Source: Ahaetulla prasina (taxonomy: Eukaryota > Chordata > Lepidosauria > Squamata > Colubridae). Taken from it: a stretch of 64,000 bases of DNA. Location of the stretch: the NCBI RefSeq assembly GCF_028640845.1, contig NC_080541.1:1956435-2020434 (forward strand), in the 5' to 3' direction. Below are positions 53,256 through 64,000 of this stretch, piece by piece; within the stretch, counting starts at the first letter, position 1, and each line of letters begins with the position of its first letter. Under the pieces are notes generated by a model. That model worked only from the letters and a program-made list of their open reading frames with translations, searched no databases and had not been told where the DNA came from. A program made the translations under genes and the position numbers.

Positions 53256-53512
53256 ACCACCTAGAAAAAACCAAGACTGCCTTTGGGACCACTAACTCCT
53301 TTTAGCGACCCCCTCAATCCCCCAGCCTGGTGCCAACCTTGGTGGGGGGGGGCAGGGCTTAGTTTGGGATTCAGTGAGTCTGCAAAACTGGGGAGGAGCG
53401 ATGGTCTCCAGACTCCCATCCCTTCAGCTCCACAGACCCCCGAGGGAGGACTATTCCCGAGTTCACAGCATCCTGGGGTGGGAATCAGCCTGAAGGACAT
53501 CTAGTCCAGTGG

Positions 53513-53763
53513 TGGGTTTCAAATTTTTTTTACTACTGGTTCTGTGGGTGTGGCTTGGTGGGCATGGCATGGCATGGCTTGGTGGGCGTGGCTTGGTGGG
53601 CGTGGCAGGGGAGGGGTACTGCAATATCCCCATTTCGTCCCAATCAGCTGGGACTCGGGGGGCGGAGCCAGTCAGAATTTTTACTACCGGTTCTCCGAAC
53701 TACGCAAAATTTCCACTACCGGTTCTCCAGAACTGGTCAGAACCTGCTGAAACCCACCTCTGG
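53513..53763. mobile_element. hAT-like MITE
   Basis: CAGTGGTGGGTTTCAAA...AACCCACCTCTGG ends, internal (TGGTGGGCGTGGC)n repeats, and flanks resembling CTAGTC / TTTAGTC. Confidence 0.6.
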
Positions 53764-53824
53764 TTTAGTCCATCCCTACTTTGTCCCTTAACAGCATCCC
53801 AACCACCAAGTCCTTCATCCCAGA

Positions 53825-54478
53825 CTCCAGAAAAAATAATTGCTACCAACCTGCCTTCCATTGAGGACCTGTATACTGCACAAATCAAGAAGAGGGCCGT
53901 GAAAATATTTGCAGACCCCTCGCATCCTGGACATAAACTGTTTCAACTCCTACCCTCAAAACGACGCTATAGAGCACTGCACACCAGAACAACTAGACAC
54001 AAGAACAGTTTTTTCCCGAAGGCCATCACTCTGCTAAACAAATAATTCCCTCAACACTGTCAGACTATTTACTGAATCTGCACTACTATTAATCTTCTCA
54101 TAGTTCCCATCACCAATCTCTTTCCACTTATGACTGTATGACTGTAACTTTGTTGCTGGCAATCCTTATGATTTATATTGATATATTGACCATCAATTGT
54201 GTTGTAAATGTTGTACCTTGATGAACGTATCTTTTCTTTTATGTACACTGAGAGCATATGCACCAAGACAAATTCCTTGTGTGTCCAATCACACTTGGCC
54301 AATAAAAATTCTATTCTATTCTATTCTATTCTATTCTATTCTATTCCATTCCATTCCATTCCATTCTATTTTCTTTTATGTACACTGAGAGCATATGCAC
54401 CAAGACAAATTCCTTGTGTGTCCAATCACATTTGGCCAATAAAGAATTCTATTCTATTCTATTCTATTCTATTCTATT
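53825..54478 (+). mobile_element. Snake1-type LINE 3' part with two serial AATAG tails
   Basis: Frame with FADPSHPGHKLFQLLPSKRR and FFPKAITLLNK, UTR, then (TTCTA)n at 54310-54368. A second short unit starts TTCTTTTATGTACACTGAG (54371) and ends in another (TTCTA)n at 54449-54478. Confidence 0.85.
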
Positions 54479-54984
54479 TCCCTTGGTCCTTGCCTGTTTT
54501 AAGCAGTGTGTTGGGCCCAACAAACCAGAAGCCCTAGTCTAACTCTGTATGTTCCTTTCACTGTTACCTGTCGGCCTTCTGAGAAGGGGTCCAGGTACCC
54601 TGATTCCATCTTCTTGATCATTTTCATAACCATTGGAAACTGTGGAGTTTCATCCGTCAGGGACCGCCCAAGGGTCATCTGGCTCTACCCTCTGCCATGT
54701 GCGGGCAAAAGCAATTCAGCTGGTTTTCCAGCCTCCCTTCCTTAAACCATCAAGGAAGTCGCTGTAGCGGCCCTTATAAGATAGTGCTTAGCACGCACTC
54801 CAGAATTTATGCACACACAGTGCCCGCCCCCCGCCCCCTGCCTCCCAAAATTAAGGGACTCAGCAATTGAATTGCTAAAATAAAACAGAGTTATGTTTAG
54901 AAAGCATTTTAGGATAGTGATTGCACATTAGGTGGCTGAGTATATATATATTTGTTTTCTGAGGTTTTCACGGGTGTTTGTATG
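54479..54984. other. No feature recognised
   Basis: Unique-looking sequence without coding potential; (TA)n-like at 54942-54952. Confidence 0.45.
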
Positions 54985-55011
54985 TAGGTCTTTGGTTGTT
55001 CGGGTTTTCTC

Positions 55012-55260
55012 CCGTGTAAAATTGGAAATGTCTTGGCAACGTTTCGACGAAGTCTCATTCGTCATCTTCAGGCTTCAGCTTCATGCTTCTGGGAGCAATG
55101 TGTGATCACAGCTGTTTCTTCCTTTTAAAAGGAAAGGTTTAAAAGGTTAAAAGGAAGAAACAGCTGCGATCACACATTGCTCCCAGAAGCACGAAGCTGA
55201 AGCCTGAAGATGACGAATGAGACTTCGTCGAAACGTTGCCAAGACATTTCCAATTTTATA
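55012..55260. mobile_element. Foldback element with hammerhead-like cores in both arms (family C)
   Basis: The arms 55018-55125 and 55148-55256 are nearly perfect reverse complements around an AAAAGG-rich centre. Each arm holds CTGAAGA, stem GACGAA/TTCGTC and GAAACG (plus: 55204-55235; minus: 55061-55041). Confidence 0.65.
55200..55240 (+). ncRNA. Hammerhead-ribozyme-like motif (family C)
   Basis: CTGAAGA (55204-55210), a perfect six-pair stem II (GACGAA with TTCGTC, loop TGAGAC), GAAAC, then GTT rather than GTC. Helix I is weak (GC with GC). The mirror copy is at 55038-55065 on the minus strand. Confidence 0.4.
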
Positions 55261-55422
55261 TATATATATATATTATACACACACACACATCCAGCAGAAT
55301 CTTGCTAATCCTATGTGTGCATAAACTTCAACTTTGTTTTATTCTCGTTATATTTTTCTAATATGGGGACATATGGGGTGAGGCAAGGGACGTTAATCAA
55401 TCAGGCTACATAATACTGTGTA

Positions 55423-55741
55423 AAGATAAAAGTAACGGTTCCCCTCGCACATACGTTTCAAAGCCGAAGAGCCAGCGCTGTCTGAAGACGTCTCCATGGT
55501 CATGTGGCTAGCATGACTCAACGCCAAAGGCGCACGGAACGCTGTTCCCTTCCCACCAAAGGTGGTCCCTATTTTTTCTACTTGCATTTTTACGTGCTTT
55601 CAAAACTGCTAGGTTGGCAGAAGCTGGGACAAGTAACGGGAGCTCACCCCGTTACACAGCAGCACTAGGGATTCGAACCGCTGAGCTGCCGACCTTTCGA
55701 TCGACAAGCTCAACGTCCTAGCCCCTGAGCCACCGCGTCCC
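55423..55741 (-). mobile_element. Sauria SINE, nearly full length
   Basis: From an (AAAGTAA)-type tail to the tRNA head on the minus strand (GGGACGCGGTGGCTCAGGGGC; box B GGTTCGAATCCCTAG). Perfect 12-bp duplication TAATACTGTGTA (55411-55422, 55742-55753). Confidence 0.95.
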
Positions 55742-55999
55742 TAATACTGTGTACACTGCAATATATTTACTATTGAGAATTATGGCTTAAAGGGAATAAA
55801 TGGCTGGACTAGCTGATCTTAGAAATCCCTTTTAATTCCACAATCCAGAAAGTGAGTAACTTGATAGAAGGGGAAAAAATCACGAGGAGTCTGGATGTAC
55901 TATTTTCAAGTAATCAATTTTATTTTAAAGGCAAACATTTGGTGAGGAAATGCTGATTTTTTTAAAGCTGCCATAGCATACTAAATAACTTTAAGATGT

Positions 56000-56160
56000 G
56001 TGGACCAGCTCCTAGAATAGGAGAAAAAGGAGGAGGAAGAGAAGGGAGACGAGGAGAAGGAGACAGATAAGGAAGAGGGGAGGAGTAGAAGGAAGAGGGG
56101 AAGAAGGAGAAGGAAGAGGGGGAGGAGGAGGAGAAGAAGAGGGAGAAGGAGGACTATGGG
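56000..56160. repeat. GGA/GAA-rich purine tract
   Basis: Mixed GAGGA and AGGAG units, about 150 bp, adjoining a hammerhead-like unit. A similar CTCCTCC run accompanies the units at 46300-46470. Confidence 0.8.
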
Positions 56161-56385
56161 GTCCTTGGTGCTCTCTGAGCTTGGTTGTTTTCTTGCAGAT
56201 GTTTCATGACCCAACTAGGTAACATCATCAGCGTTAGATTATATACCCCAGTATTGGGATTTTTGGACAGCAAGAGGAGATGTGACGGGGTGGTCCTTGA
56301 TGTTCTCTGAGGGTCCGAATCTGGTTGTTTTCTTGTAGACATTTCATTAACCAACTAGGGAACATCATCAGTGCTAGAATAGATT
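56160..56385 (-). mobile_element. Two hammerhead-like units (family A)
   Basis: Minus strand: CTGATGA (56231-56225) with GAAAC (56205-56201), then ATC. The second unit (CTGATGA near 56365, GAAATG near 56340) is decayed. Confidence 0.5.
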
Positions 56386-56424
56386 GGGTTTCTTCTTTGT
56401 TTATATGCAAGTGGCTTACCCTTT

Positions 56425-56550
56425 CACCATGGGGATGCTAACACAGTTGTTAAATGTGAAAAACAGTCATAAGACCCCTTTTTTCAGGGCTGTTGTAACT
56501 TTGAGTGGTTACTAAATGTACTGTTGTAAGTTGAGGATTACCTGTATGGT
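56425..56550 (+). mobile_element. Tigger-like MITE, 3' half
   Basis: ACCATGGGGATGC...GTTACTAAATG...TTGAGGATTACCTG|TA. Confidence 0.75.
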
Positions 56551-56621
56551 CACAACAGCTACATCTCTGTTACCATGGTGATATATTTTCTCTCCTCTTG
56601 CTAGTGCACATCTGCATATTG

Positions 56622-56835
56622 TAAATAGAATAGAATAGATTTTTTATTGGCCAAGTGTGATTGGACACACGAGGAATTTGCCTTGGTGCATATGCTCTCA
56701 GTGTATAGAATAGAATAGAATAGAATAGAATTCTTTATTGGCCAAGTGTGATTGGACACACAAGGAATTTGTCTTGGTGCATACGCTCTCAGTGTACATA
56801 AAAGAAAAGATACGTTCATCAAGAATCATAAGATA
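56622..56835 (-). mobile_element. Two serial Snake1 tails
   Basis: (AATAG)n then TTTTTTATTGGCCAAGTGTG...GCATATGCTCTCAGTGTA, repeated once from 56708. Confidence 0.85.
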
Positions 56836-56949
56836 CAACACTTAATGATACTCATAGGGAACAAATAAGCAATCAGGAAAACAAAACAAAAAAAGACAAA
56901 ACAAAACAAAACCCTGAACTGCACAACTGGGAAAGGGCCCAGATGCTCC

Positions 56950-57100
56950 ACGGTGGTGTGTTTGTTCGTACTGCATCCAGGTTTGATCACCACAATATAA
57001 TAAAAGATGCTGAGACTCTGGAAAGAGTGCAGGGAAGAGCAACAAGAATGATTAGGGGACTGGAGGCTAAAACATATGAAGAACGGTTACAGGAACTTGG
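56950..57100 (+). mobile_element. CR1 LINE ORF2 fragment
   Basis: GAAAGAGTGCAGGGAAGAGCAAC and GGAGGCTAAAACATATGAAGAACGG are CR1 landmarks; cut by the Snake1 copy at 57101. Confidence 0.8.
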
Positions 57101-60100
57101 AATAGAATAGAATAGAATAGAATAGAATTTTTTATTGTCCAAGCGTGAGTGGACACACACAGAATTTGTCTTGGTGCATACGCTCTCAGTGTGCATAAAA
57201 AGATACATTTGTCAAGAATCATAAGGTACGCCACATAATGATAGTCATAAGGAAACAGTCAGAATAAATCTTAAGAATACCAGCAACGTTACAGTCATAC
57301 AATCATAAGTGGGAGGAGATGGATGATGGGAATGATGAGAAGATAAATAGTAGTGCAGACTTAGTAACTAGTTTGACAGTGTTGAGGGAATTATTTGTTT
57401 AGCAGAGTGATGGCGTTTGGGAAAAAACTGTTCTTGTGTCTAATTATTCTGGTGTGCAGGCTCTGTAGTGTCGTTTTGAGGGTAGGAGTTAAAATAGTTT
57501 ATGTCCAGGATGTGAGGTATCTGTAAATATTTTCACAGCCCTCTTTTTGACTCGTGCAGTATACAGGTCCTCCAGGGAAGGCAGGTTGGTAGCCATTGTT
57601 TTTTCTGCTGTTCTAATGATCCTCTGAAGTCTGTGTCTGTCTTGTTGGGTTGCAGAACCAAACCAGACAGTTATGGAGGTGCAGATGAAAAACTCAATAA
57701 TTCCTCCATAGAACTATTTCAGCAGCTCCTTGGGCAGTTTGAGCTTTCTGAGTTGGCGCAGAAAGAACATTCTTTGTTGTGCTTTTTTGATGATGTTTTT
57801 GATGTCCATTTTAGATCTTGAGATATAGTAGAACCTAGAAATTTGAAGGTTTCTACTGTTGATACTGTGTTGTCTAGTATTGTAAGCAGTGGTAGTATGG
57901 GAGGGTTTCTCCTAAAGTCTACCACCATTTCTACAGTTTTGAGTATGTTCAGTTCCAGATTGTTACGGTTGCACCACAAGGCTAGTCGTTCAACCTCCCA
58001 TCTGTATGCGGATTCATCATGGTCTTGAATGAGACCGATCACTGTTGTGTCATCTGCAAACTTCAGTAGTTTAACAGATGGATTGTTAGAGATGCAGTCA
58101 TTGGTATACAGAGAAGAGAGAAGTAGGGAGAGCACACAGCCTTGGGGGAGCCCCTGTGCTAATTGTATAGGTATCTGATGTGATTCTGCTTAGCTTCTTC
58201 TGCTGCTTCCTGTTTGTTAGGAAGCTTGTGATCCACTTACAAGTCTGTTCAGGTACCCGTAGCTGGTTTAGCTTAGTTCGAAGAATGTCTGAAATTATGG
58301 TATTGAATGCTGAACTAAAGTCTACAAAAAGGACCCTTGCATAGGTCTTTGGAGACTCAACATGTTGTAGGATGTAGTGCAGAGCCATATTAACAGCATT
58401 ATCTGTTGATCTATTTGCTCGGTATGCAAATTGCAGGGGGGTCTAACAGAGGATCTGTGATGGTTTTCAAGTGGGACAGCACTAGCCTTTCAAAGGTTTT
58501 CATGACTACAGATGTTAAAGCAACTGGTCTGTAGTCATTCAGTTCCTTGATGGTGGGCTTCTTCGGCACTGGGATGATGATAGAGCGTTTGAAGCAAGAA
58601 GGAACATAGCACATCTCTAGTGATTTATTGAAAATATGGGTGAAGATGGGGGCCAGTTGGCCAGCACAGACTTTTAAGCAAGAAGGAGTTATCTTGTCTG
58701 GGCCTGGAGCTTTTCCTGGCTTTTGTCTGTGAAATAGGTCCTGCACTTCCTTTTCTGTGATCACTAGGGGTTGTGAACCCGATGGGATGGGGTCAGTTGT
58801 AGGAGGCTTGGCTATTGTTGGTGTGTCTGAGATGGGGGTTGTGGAGATAGGTGGCTGTAGTTTCCTTTCAAACCTGCAGTAAAACACATTCAGGTCATCT
58901 GCCAGTTGTTGATTTTCTTCAGCCTGGGAAGGAGATTTGCTGTAGCCGGTGATATTTTTAAGAGTTTTCCACATGTTTGCTGGTTCATTTGCTGAAAACT
59001 GATTCTTTAGCTTTTCAGAGTAGCTTCTTTTTGCTGCTCTGATCTTCCTTGTTAATACATTTCTGGCCTGATTGTACAGCATTTTATCACCTTTTCTGTA
59101 GGCGTCCTCTTTGGAACGACATAGCTGCTTAAGTTTAGCTGTGAACCAAGGTTTGTTACTGTATATTCGCAAGTTCCTTGTCAGTATAGATAGGTATGTA
59201 ACATAGGTACACATGTTACAGTATCTGTGAGTTCATCCAGATCTGCAGAATATCTGCAGAATATCTTCAAAAATATTCCAATCAGTGCAGTCAAAGCAAG
59301 CCTGTAGCTTTAATTTTGCCTCCTCAGTCCAGGTTTTCATTGATTTAATTGTTGGTTTTGTGATTTTAAGTCTTTGCCTGTAAGCAGGTACAAGGTGAAT
59401 CATGCAATGATCAGAGTGTCCTACAGCTGCTCGTGGTAAGGATCGAGAAGCATCTTTTAGTTTTGTGTAGCAATGGTACTTTATATTCTTGCCTCTAGTG
59501 GGACAATTGACATGCTGAAAGTATTTTCGTAGCTCTTTCCTTAAGTTTGCTTTGTTTAGATCTCCCATAATAATGGCCAGTGAATCAGGGTCTTTGGCTT
59601 CAGCCTCCATAATCTGGTAAGCTAGAGTTAGTTAGGCAATCCTTATGATTTATATTGATATATTGACCATCAATTGTGTTGTAAATGTTGATGAAGGTAT
59701 CTTTTCTTTTATGTACACTGAGAGCATATGCACCAAGACAAATTCCTTGTGTGTCCAATCACACTTGGCCAATAAAAATTCTATTCTATTCTATTCTATT
59801 CTATTCTATTCTATTCTATTCTATTCTATTCTGTGTTGTACCCTATGATTCTTGATGAAGGTATCTTTTCTTTTATGTACACTGAGAGCATATGCACCAA
59901 GACAAATTCCTTGTGTGTCCAATCACACTTGGCCAATAAAAAATTCTATTCTATTCTATTCTATTCTATTCTATTCTATTCTATTCTATTCTATTCTATT
60001 TCTTTTATGTACACTGAGAGCTTATGCACCAAGACAAATTCCTTGTGTGTCCAATCACACTTGGCCAATAAAAAATTCTATTCTATTCTATTCTATTCTA

Positions 60101-60430
60101 TTCTATTCTATTCTATTCTATTCTATTCTATTCTATTCTATTCTAGTAATGCCTTGTTTACACAGGCTTGTGAAGGGACATAAACAGAAATTAGTAGAAA
60201 TGAGGAGAACTCGCATGGACAGTAAAATGGTTTACAGTTGATAAGTAAATACTCTAATTTTTCATCACAGAATTTATATATTATAGTTATCTCCTGAGAC
60301 CAGCTGTTGTTGATATATAAGCATAAGCCTCCTGCCTTCTTTTTACCAGATGATTCTGCAATTCTGTCTGCTCTTATTATCTGAAACCCTGGAATTTGCA
60401 TGCTGTTGTCATCAATATCATCATGTAACG
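57101..60430 (-). mobile_element. Snake1-type LINE, nearly complete ORF2, disrupted
   Basis: Reading leftwards on the minus strand: endonuclease N-terminus (KKAGGLCLYINNSW, ISVYVP; 60401-60170), endonuclease C-terminus (IIMGDLN, GHSDH; 59600-59240), linker and RT (KPGKAPGPDKI, NDYRPVALTSVVMKTFERL; 59214-58420), VDFSSAFNTI (58390-58100), KFADDTTVIGL (58070) and the C-terminus. It then has a 3' UTR and an AATAG tail at 57101. Frameshifts at several points and a plus-strand insertion at 59635-60150 make it inactive. A non-LTR element of the CR1/L2/L3 group; the subfamily name is inferred from the tail. Confidence 0.85.
59635..60150 (+). mobile_element. Snake1 3' end with three serial tail units
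   Basis: Three units of about 75 bp (TTCTTTTATGTACACTGAG to GGCCAATAAAAATTC), each followed by (TATTC)n. Inserted head-on in the endonuclease region of the minus-strand LINE. Confidence 0.85.
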
Positions 60431-60955
60431 AACGCCCTCACTCTGCTAAACAAATAATTCTCTCAATGTGTCAAACTATTTACTAAGTCTGCACTACTAT
60501 TAATCTTCTCATCGTTCCTACCACCCATCTCCTTCCACTTATGACTGTATGACTGTAATTTTGTTGCTTGTATTCTTACAATTTATATTGATATTGATTT
60601 TTTTTCTGGTTGCTTATTTGTACCCTATAACTATCATTAAGTGTTGTACTTTAGAATTGTTCATAAACATATCTTTTCTTTTATGTACACTGAGAGCATA
60701 TGCACCAAGACAAATTCCTTGTGTGTCCAATCACACTTGGCCAACAAAAATTCTATTCTATTCTATTCTATTCTATTCTATTCTATTCTATTCTATTCTA
60801 TTCTGTTCTGTTCTGTTCTGTTCTGTTCTGTTCTGTTCTGTTCTGTTCTGTTCTGTTCTATTCTCCTCTCCTTCTATTCTATTCTATTCTATTCTATTCT
60901 ATTCTATTCTATTCTATTCTATTCTATTCTATTCTATTCTAATCTATTCTAACCT
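60430..60955 (+). mobile_element. Snake1 3' end with long mixed (TTCTA)/(TTCTG) array
   Basis: CTCTGCTAAACAAATAATTC opens the UTR. The tail (60750-60945) changes from TTCTA to TTCTG units and back. Confidence 0.85.
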
Positions 60956-61094
60956 TGTTTCAATAAAGCATAGGGCAGCTATGCTGTGAAAATCAAAGTT
61001 GCATCTGTTTAAAAAAAGTATTTCATCTATTTTGTAAGTAAGTGAACGTAAATTTGTCAGGAAGATTGAAGGCAGAGCAGTTCTATTTCCCTTA

Positions 61095-61455
61095 TTCCTT
61101 AGCAACTAGAGACAAGAAGGACCAGGGGTGACATAATAGCAGTCTTCTAATATTTGAGGGGCTGCCACAAAAAAGAGGGGGCCAACTTATTCTCGAAAAC
61201 ACCAGAAGGCGGAACAAGAAGCAGCAAATGGAAACTAATCAAGGAAAGAAGCAACCTGGAACTAAGGAGAAACTTCCTAACAGTGAGGACAATTAACCAG
61301 TGGAACAGCTTGCTACCAGAAATTGTGACAGCTCCAACACTGGAAGTTTTTAAGAACAGACTGGTCAACCATTTGTCTTAAATGGTAGGGTCTCCTGCTC
61401 GAGCAGGGGGTTGGACTAGAAGACCTCCAAGGTCCCTTCCAACTGTTATTCTTTA
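61095..61455 (+). mobile_element. CR1 LINE 3' part
   Basis: Frame [40 protein letters not shown], then GGTTGGACTAGAAGACCTCC and a TATTCTTTATT tail. Confidence 0.88.
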
Positions 61456-62475
61456 TTTTGTACTCACGTGTGCAATGGAACACCCGTCCAGAAGCGTTTT
61501 CTGCATTGTGAATTGATCACCCATGCACAGCAGAAAAAGCCGCTCGGATACATTGCAATCAAAACCAAAGGCGTCATCGGCGCCTGGATCAATTTGTTAA
61601 TAAACCTTCGCTTAGGATGAATGCTATTTTTATAGGAACCATTTCTCCAGGGAAGAACGGACTGATTGCCAATGGTACCTCCAGGTCCTTATTAAAAATG
61701 TATCTTTCTTTTCTTTCTTTCTCTCTCTCCCTCTCTTTCCCCCACACGGACAGGCAGGTGCAGGTGAAAATAAAACCAAATAAAAAATTGTGGCATTAGA
61801 AGCTGATCTATTTGTCTCCAGGAAAAAAAAAAGACTCTGGATCAATTCATTTGGCTCACAATAAGAACGTTTTCAAATATATAGCTTTTTTTTTTTTTTG
61901 GTACTGGAAGCTGGTTTTGAATGGCTCTTTATTACAAAGGACAATTGCAACAGGGTTTTCTCCACAGCACAAAAGACATGGAGAGAATGCTTTGAAGGCC
62001 GCTGGTTCAGAGGATCAGACTTCTGATGAGCCCTTGTTCTATAGCTCCTGCAAACATTAAGGAAGGATTTGCTCCTTTCTGTCTCTCTCTGGGTGTATTG
62101 TCACATCACTGAGATTTCTCTCTCCGTGGCACAATTCGCTTTCTGGCACAATTCCTCCTCTTGAAAAAAAACCCTCCTTCTTTAGCACACATTAGATCTG
62201 AGAGCCAAGCCAGAGAAGCAGTGCAAAAATGTAAGAAGCCAGAGAAGCAGTGCAAAAATGTAAGAAGTTAAGTGAATGACTCCATAAAAAATTAAGATTA
62301 ACCCAATACTCATTCTCTGAATGTTTGAAACCTTAGTAGCAATATTTCTTCAAAGAGACCGTCCTATGACTAGGATTATATTTTGAATTATCCACCCATT
62401 TTGACCTGCAAAATTATTGTTTTAACTAATAATAATAATAATAAACTTCAGTAAAATTCCTTAAAAAGTACATAC
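61456..62475. other. No feature recognised
   Basis: No gene or element ends. 62205-62265 holds a short direct repeat (GCCAGAGAAGCAGTGCAAAA, twice). (AAT)n at 62428-62443. Confidence 0.45.
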
Positions 62476-62479
62476 AAAA

Positions 62480-63070
62480 AGATGTGGACACTCTAGAAAG
62501 GTGCAGAGAAGAGCAACAAAGAGGATTAGTGGACTGGAGGCTAAAACATATGAAGAACAGTTGCAGGAACTGGGCATGGCTAGTCTAGTGAAGAGAAGGA
62601 CCAGAGGAGACAGGATAGCAGTGTTTGAACATTTCTAATGACTGAAAACCAGCAGAACAATATTTTTAATTAAGGTAAATCATACGATGAATGGCTAAGG
62701 GAACTAGGTATGTTTAGCCTAAGGAAGAGAAGGCTTAGGGGTGACATGATAGCAGCCTTCCAATATTTGAGGGGCTGCCACAGAGAAGAGGGGGTCCACC
62801 TATTCTCCAAAGCACCCGAAGGCAGGACAAGAAGCAACAGGTGGAAACTCATCAAGGACAGAAGCAACCTGGAATTAAGGAGAAACTTCCTAACAGTGAG
62901 GACAATTAACCAGTGGAACAGCTTGCCTCCAGATGTTGTGGGTGCTCCAATACTGGAAGTTTTCAAGAAGAGACTGGACAGCCATTCGTCTGAAATGGTA
63001 GAGGATTTCCTGGTGGTTGGACTAGAAGACCTCCAAGGTCCCTTCCAACTCTATTGTTCTCCGATGTTCT
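62480..63070 (+). mobile_element. Two CR1 LINE fragments
   Basis: 62490-62620 (GGTGCAGAGAAGAGCAACAAAG) and 62690-63068 (GCLREDM-type frame [32 protein letters not shown], ending GGACTAGAAGACCTCC). Confidence 0.88.
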
Positions 63071-63154
63071 GTTCTCTTAAATAAAGAAGCCACACTGACC
63101 TCTTTCTTGCATCCATTGTGGTCATCCTGAAGGGATTTTAGAAAGCGAACTAAA

Positions 63155-63184
63155 AAATTATTATTATTATTATTATTATTATTG
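63155..63184. repeat. (ATT)n microsatellite
   Basis: Ten ATT units. Confidence 0.95.
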
Positions 63185-63265
63185 CATCTCTCTGTAATTT
63201 GACACTCAGGCACGCTCAAACAAGGCAAGGTTTTATATTGTTCCTTTTTTAAATGTAATTAATGG

Positions 63266-63347
63266 TGTAGGAAGTTAGCACCCACCCCTCTCCTAGAAGA
63301 ATGAAATATTTTAGGAAATATTTAAAAGGCAGAATATATTCGTTCTT
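63266..63347 (+). mobile_element. LTR 5' end fragment
   Basis: TGTAGGAAGTTAGCACCCACC start, then GAATGAAATATTTTAGGAAA; matches the outer end of the 6808 solo LTR. Confidence 0.55.
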
Positions 63348-63384
63348 CTGGACGAAGAACCAATTTTCTGGAAGATCAAACGAC

Positions 63385-64000
63385 GGCCGTCGCCAGAGGA
63401 GCTTTTTATCAGGTTCGCCTGATTCGCCAGTTGCGTCCCTTCTTAGACTGGGTTTCCCGATGCACGGTCACTCATGCCCTTGTTACCTCCCGTCTGGAGT
63501 ACTGTAATGCTCTCTACATGGGGCTCCCCTTGAAGAGCACCCGGAGGCTTCAACTGGTCCAGAATGCAGCATGCAGGTGATAGAGGGAGCAAGTCGAGGC
63601 TCCCATATAACACCATTCCTGCGTAGGCTGCACTGGCTTCCGGTGATCTTCCGGGTGCAATTCAAGGTATTGGTTACCACCTTTAAAGCGCTTCATGGCA
63701 TAGGACCAGGTTATTTACGGGACCGCCTGCTGCTACCGGCGGCCTCCCATCGACCAGTGCGCTCCCATAGGGAGGGTCTCCTCAGGGTGCCATCGGCCAG
63801 ACAATGTCAGCTGGCGACCCCCAGGGGGAGGGCCTTTTCTGTGGGGGCACCAACCTGGAACGAACTACTACCAGGTATCCACCAACTCCCTGATCTCTGA
63901 TTTTTTGACGCGAGCTGAAAACATGGCTATTTCATCACGCAGGACTGGCCTGATAGTTTTAATTGGGAATTTTAAATGGGTTTTTAAATGGAGTTAGCCT
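63385..64000 (+). mobile_element. L2-like LINE fragment, runs off the window
   Basis: VRLIRQLRPFLDW, THALVTSRLEYCNALYMGLPL, LQLVQNAACR with a stop, HWLPVIFRVQF and GPGYLRDRLLL. Same family as 22540 and 23423, without their break. Confidence 0.85.

Noticed and set aside
52266..53292. Two minus-strand frames of about 287 aa rich in HPSIHPS
   Set aside because: Translation of the GGAT [13 protein letters not shown] running into the CpG island.
57719..59610. Reverse-transcriptase and endonuclease frames as host genes
   Set aside because: They are fragments of one non-LTR retrotransposon in order, with frameshifts and a nested insertion.
59645..60241. Regularly repeated 75-bp units with AATAG spacers, CRISPR-like at a glance
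   Set aside because: The spacers are all the same microsatellite and the units are LINE 3' ends; this is a vertebrate genome.

Overview
This is vertebrate nuclear DNA, almost certainly from a squamate reptile and most likely an advanced (colubroid) snake. The evidence is GT-AG split genes with CpG-island promoters, Sauria SINEs (tRNA head, BovB-type ACCTTT tail), many CR1 and L2-like LINEs, GATA (Bkm-type) tracts, and LINE 3' ends that run into long AATAG/ATTCT arrays, the microsatellite-seeding habit described for the Snake1 (L3/CR1-group) LINE of snakes.

Three protein-coding genes can be supported. LRRC14 (+) has a probable CpG-island first exon near 1.9-2.0 kb, a probable non-coding exon at 12350-12638 and three coding exons between 13848 and 18178 (509 aa). 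An intronless-CDS gene for a six-IQ-motif protein (+, 25713-27188, 491 aa) follows; I cannot name it. LRRC24 (-) has four coding exons between 39483 and 30333 (539 aa) and a probable non-coding first exon in a CpG island at about 52 kb. LRRC14 and LRRC24 converge here as they do in human 8q24.3; the IQ gene lies between them.

The rest is layered transposon debris. 0-1.3 kb: LINE 3' ends and GATA repeats. 2-13 kb: LRRC14 intron 1 with MITEs, an L1 fragment, two SINE families and a solo LTR. 18-25 kb: CR1, L2 and MITE copies. 31-52 kb: LRRC24 introns packed with CR1, hAT-like, L1, Snake1 and LTR copies, several nested with readable target-site duplications. 52.5-53.3 kb: a GGAT [13 protein letters not shown]. 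53.8-61 kb: Snake1 LINEs, including a nearly complete ORF2 on the minus strand. 61-64 kb: CR1 and L2 copies running off the window.

The most interesting non-gene signal is a dispersed set of hammerhead-ribozyme-like cores (CTGANGA, a stem, then GAAACG) in at least three sequence families. Their stem II sequences differ but still pair. Two of the families sit in the arms of large inverted repeats. The unnamed IQ-motif gene is the second item worth following. No bacterial, CRISPR or intact viral system is present.
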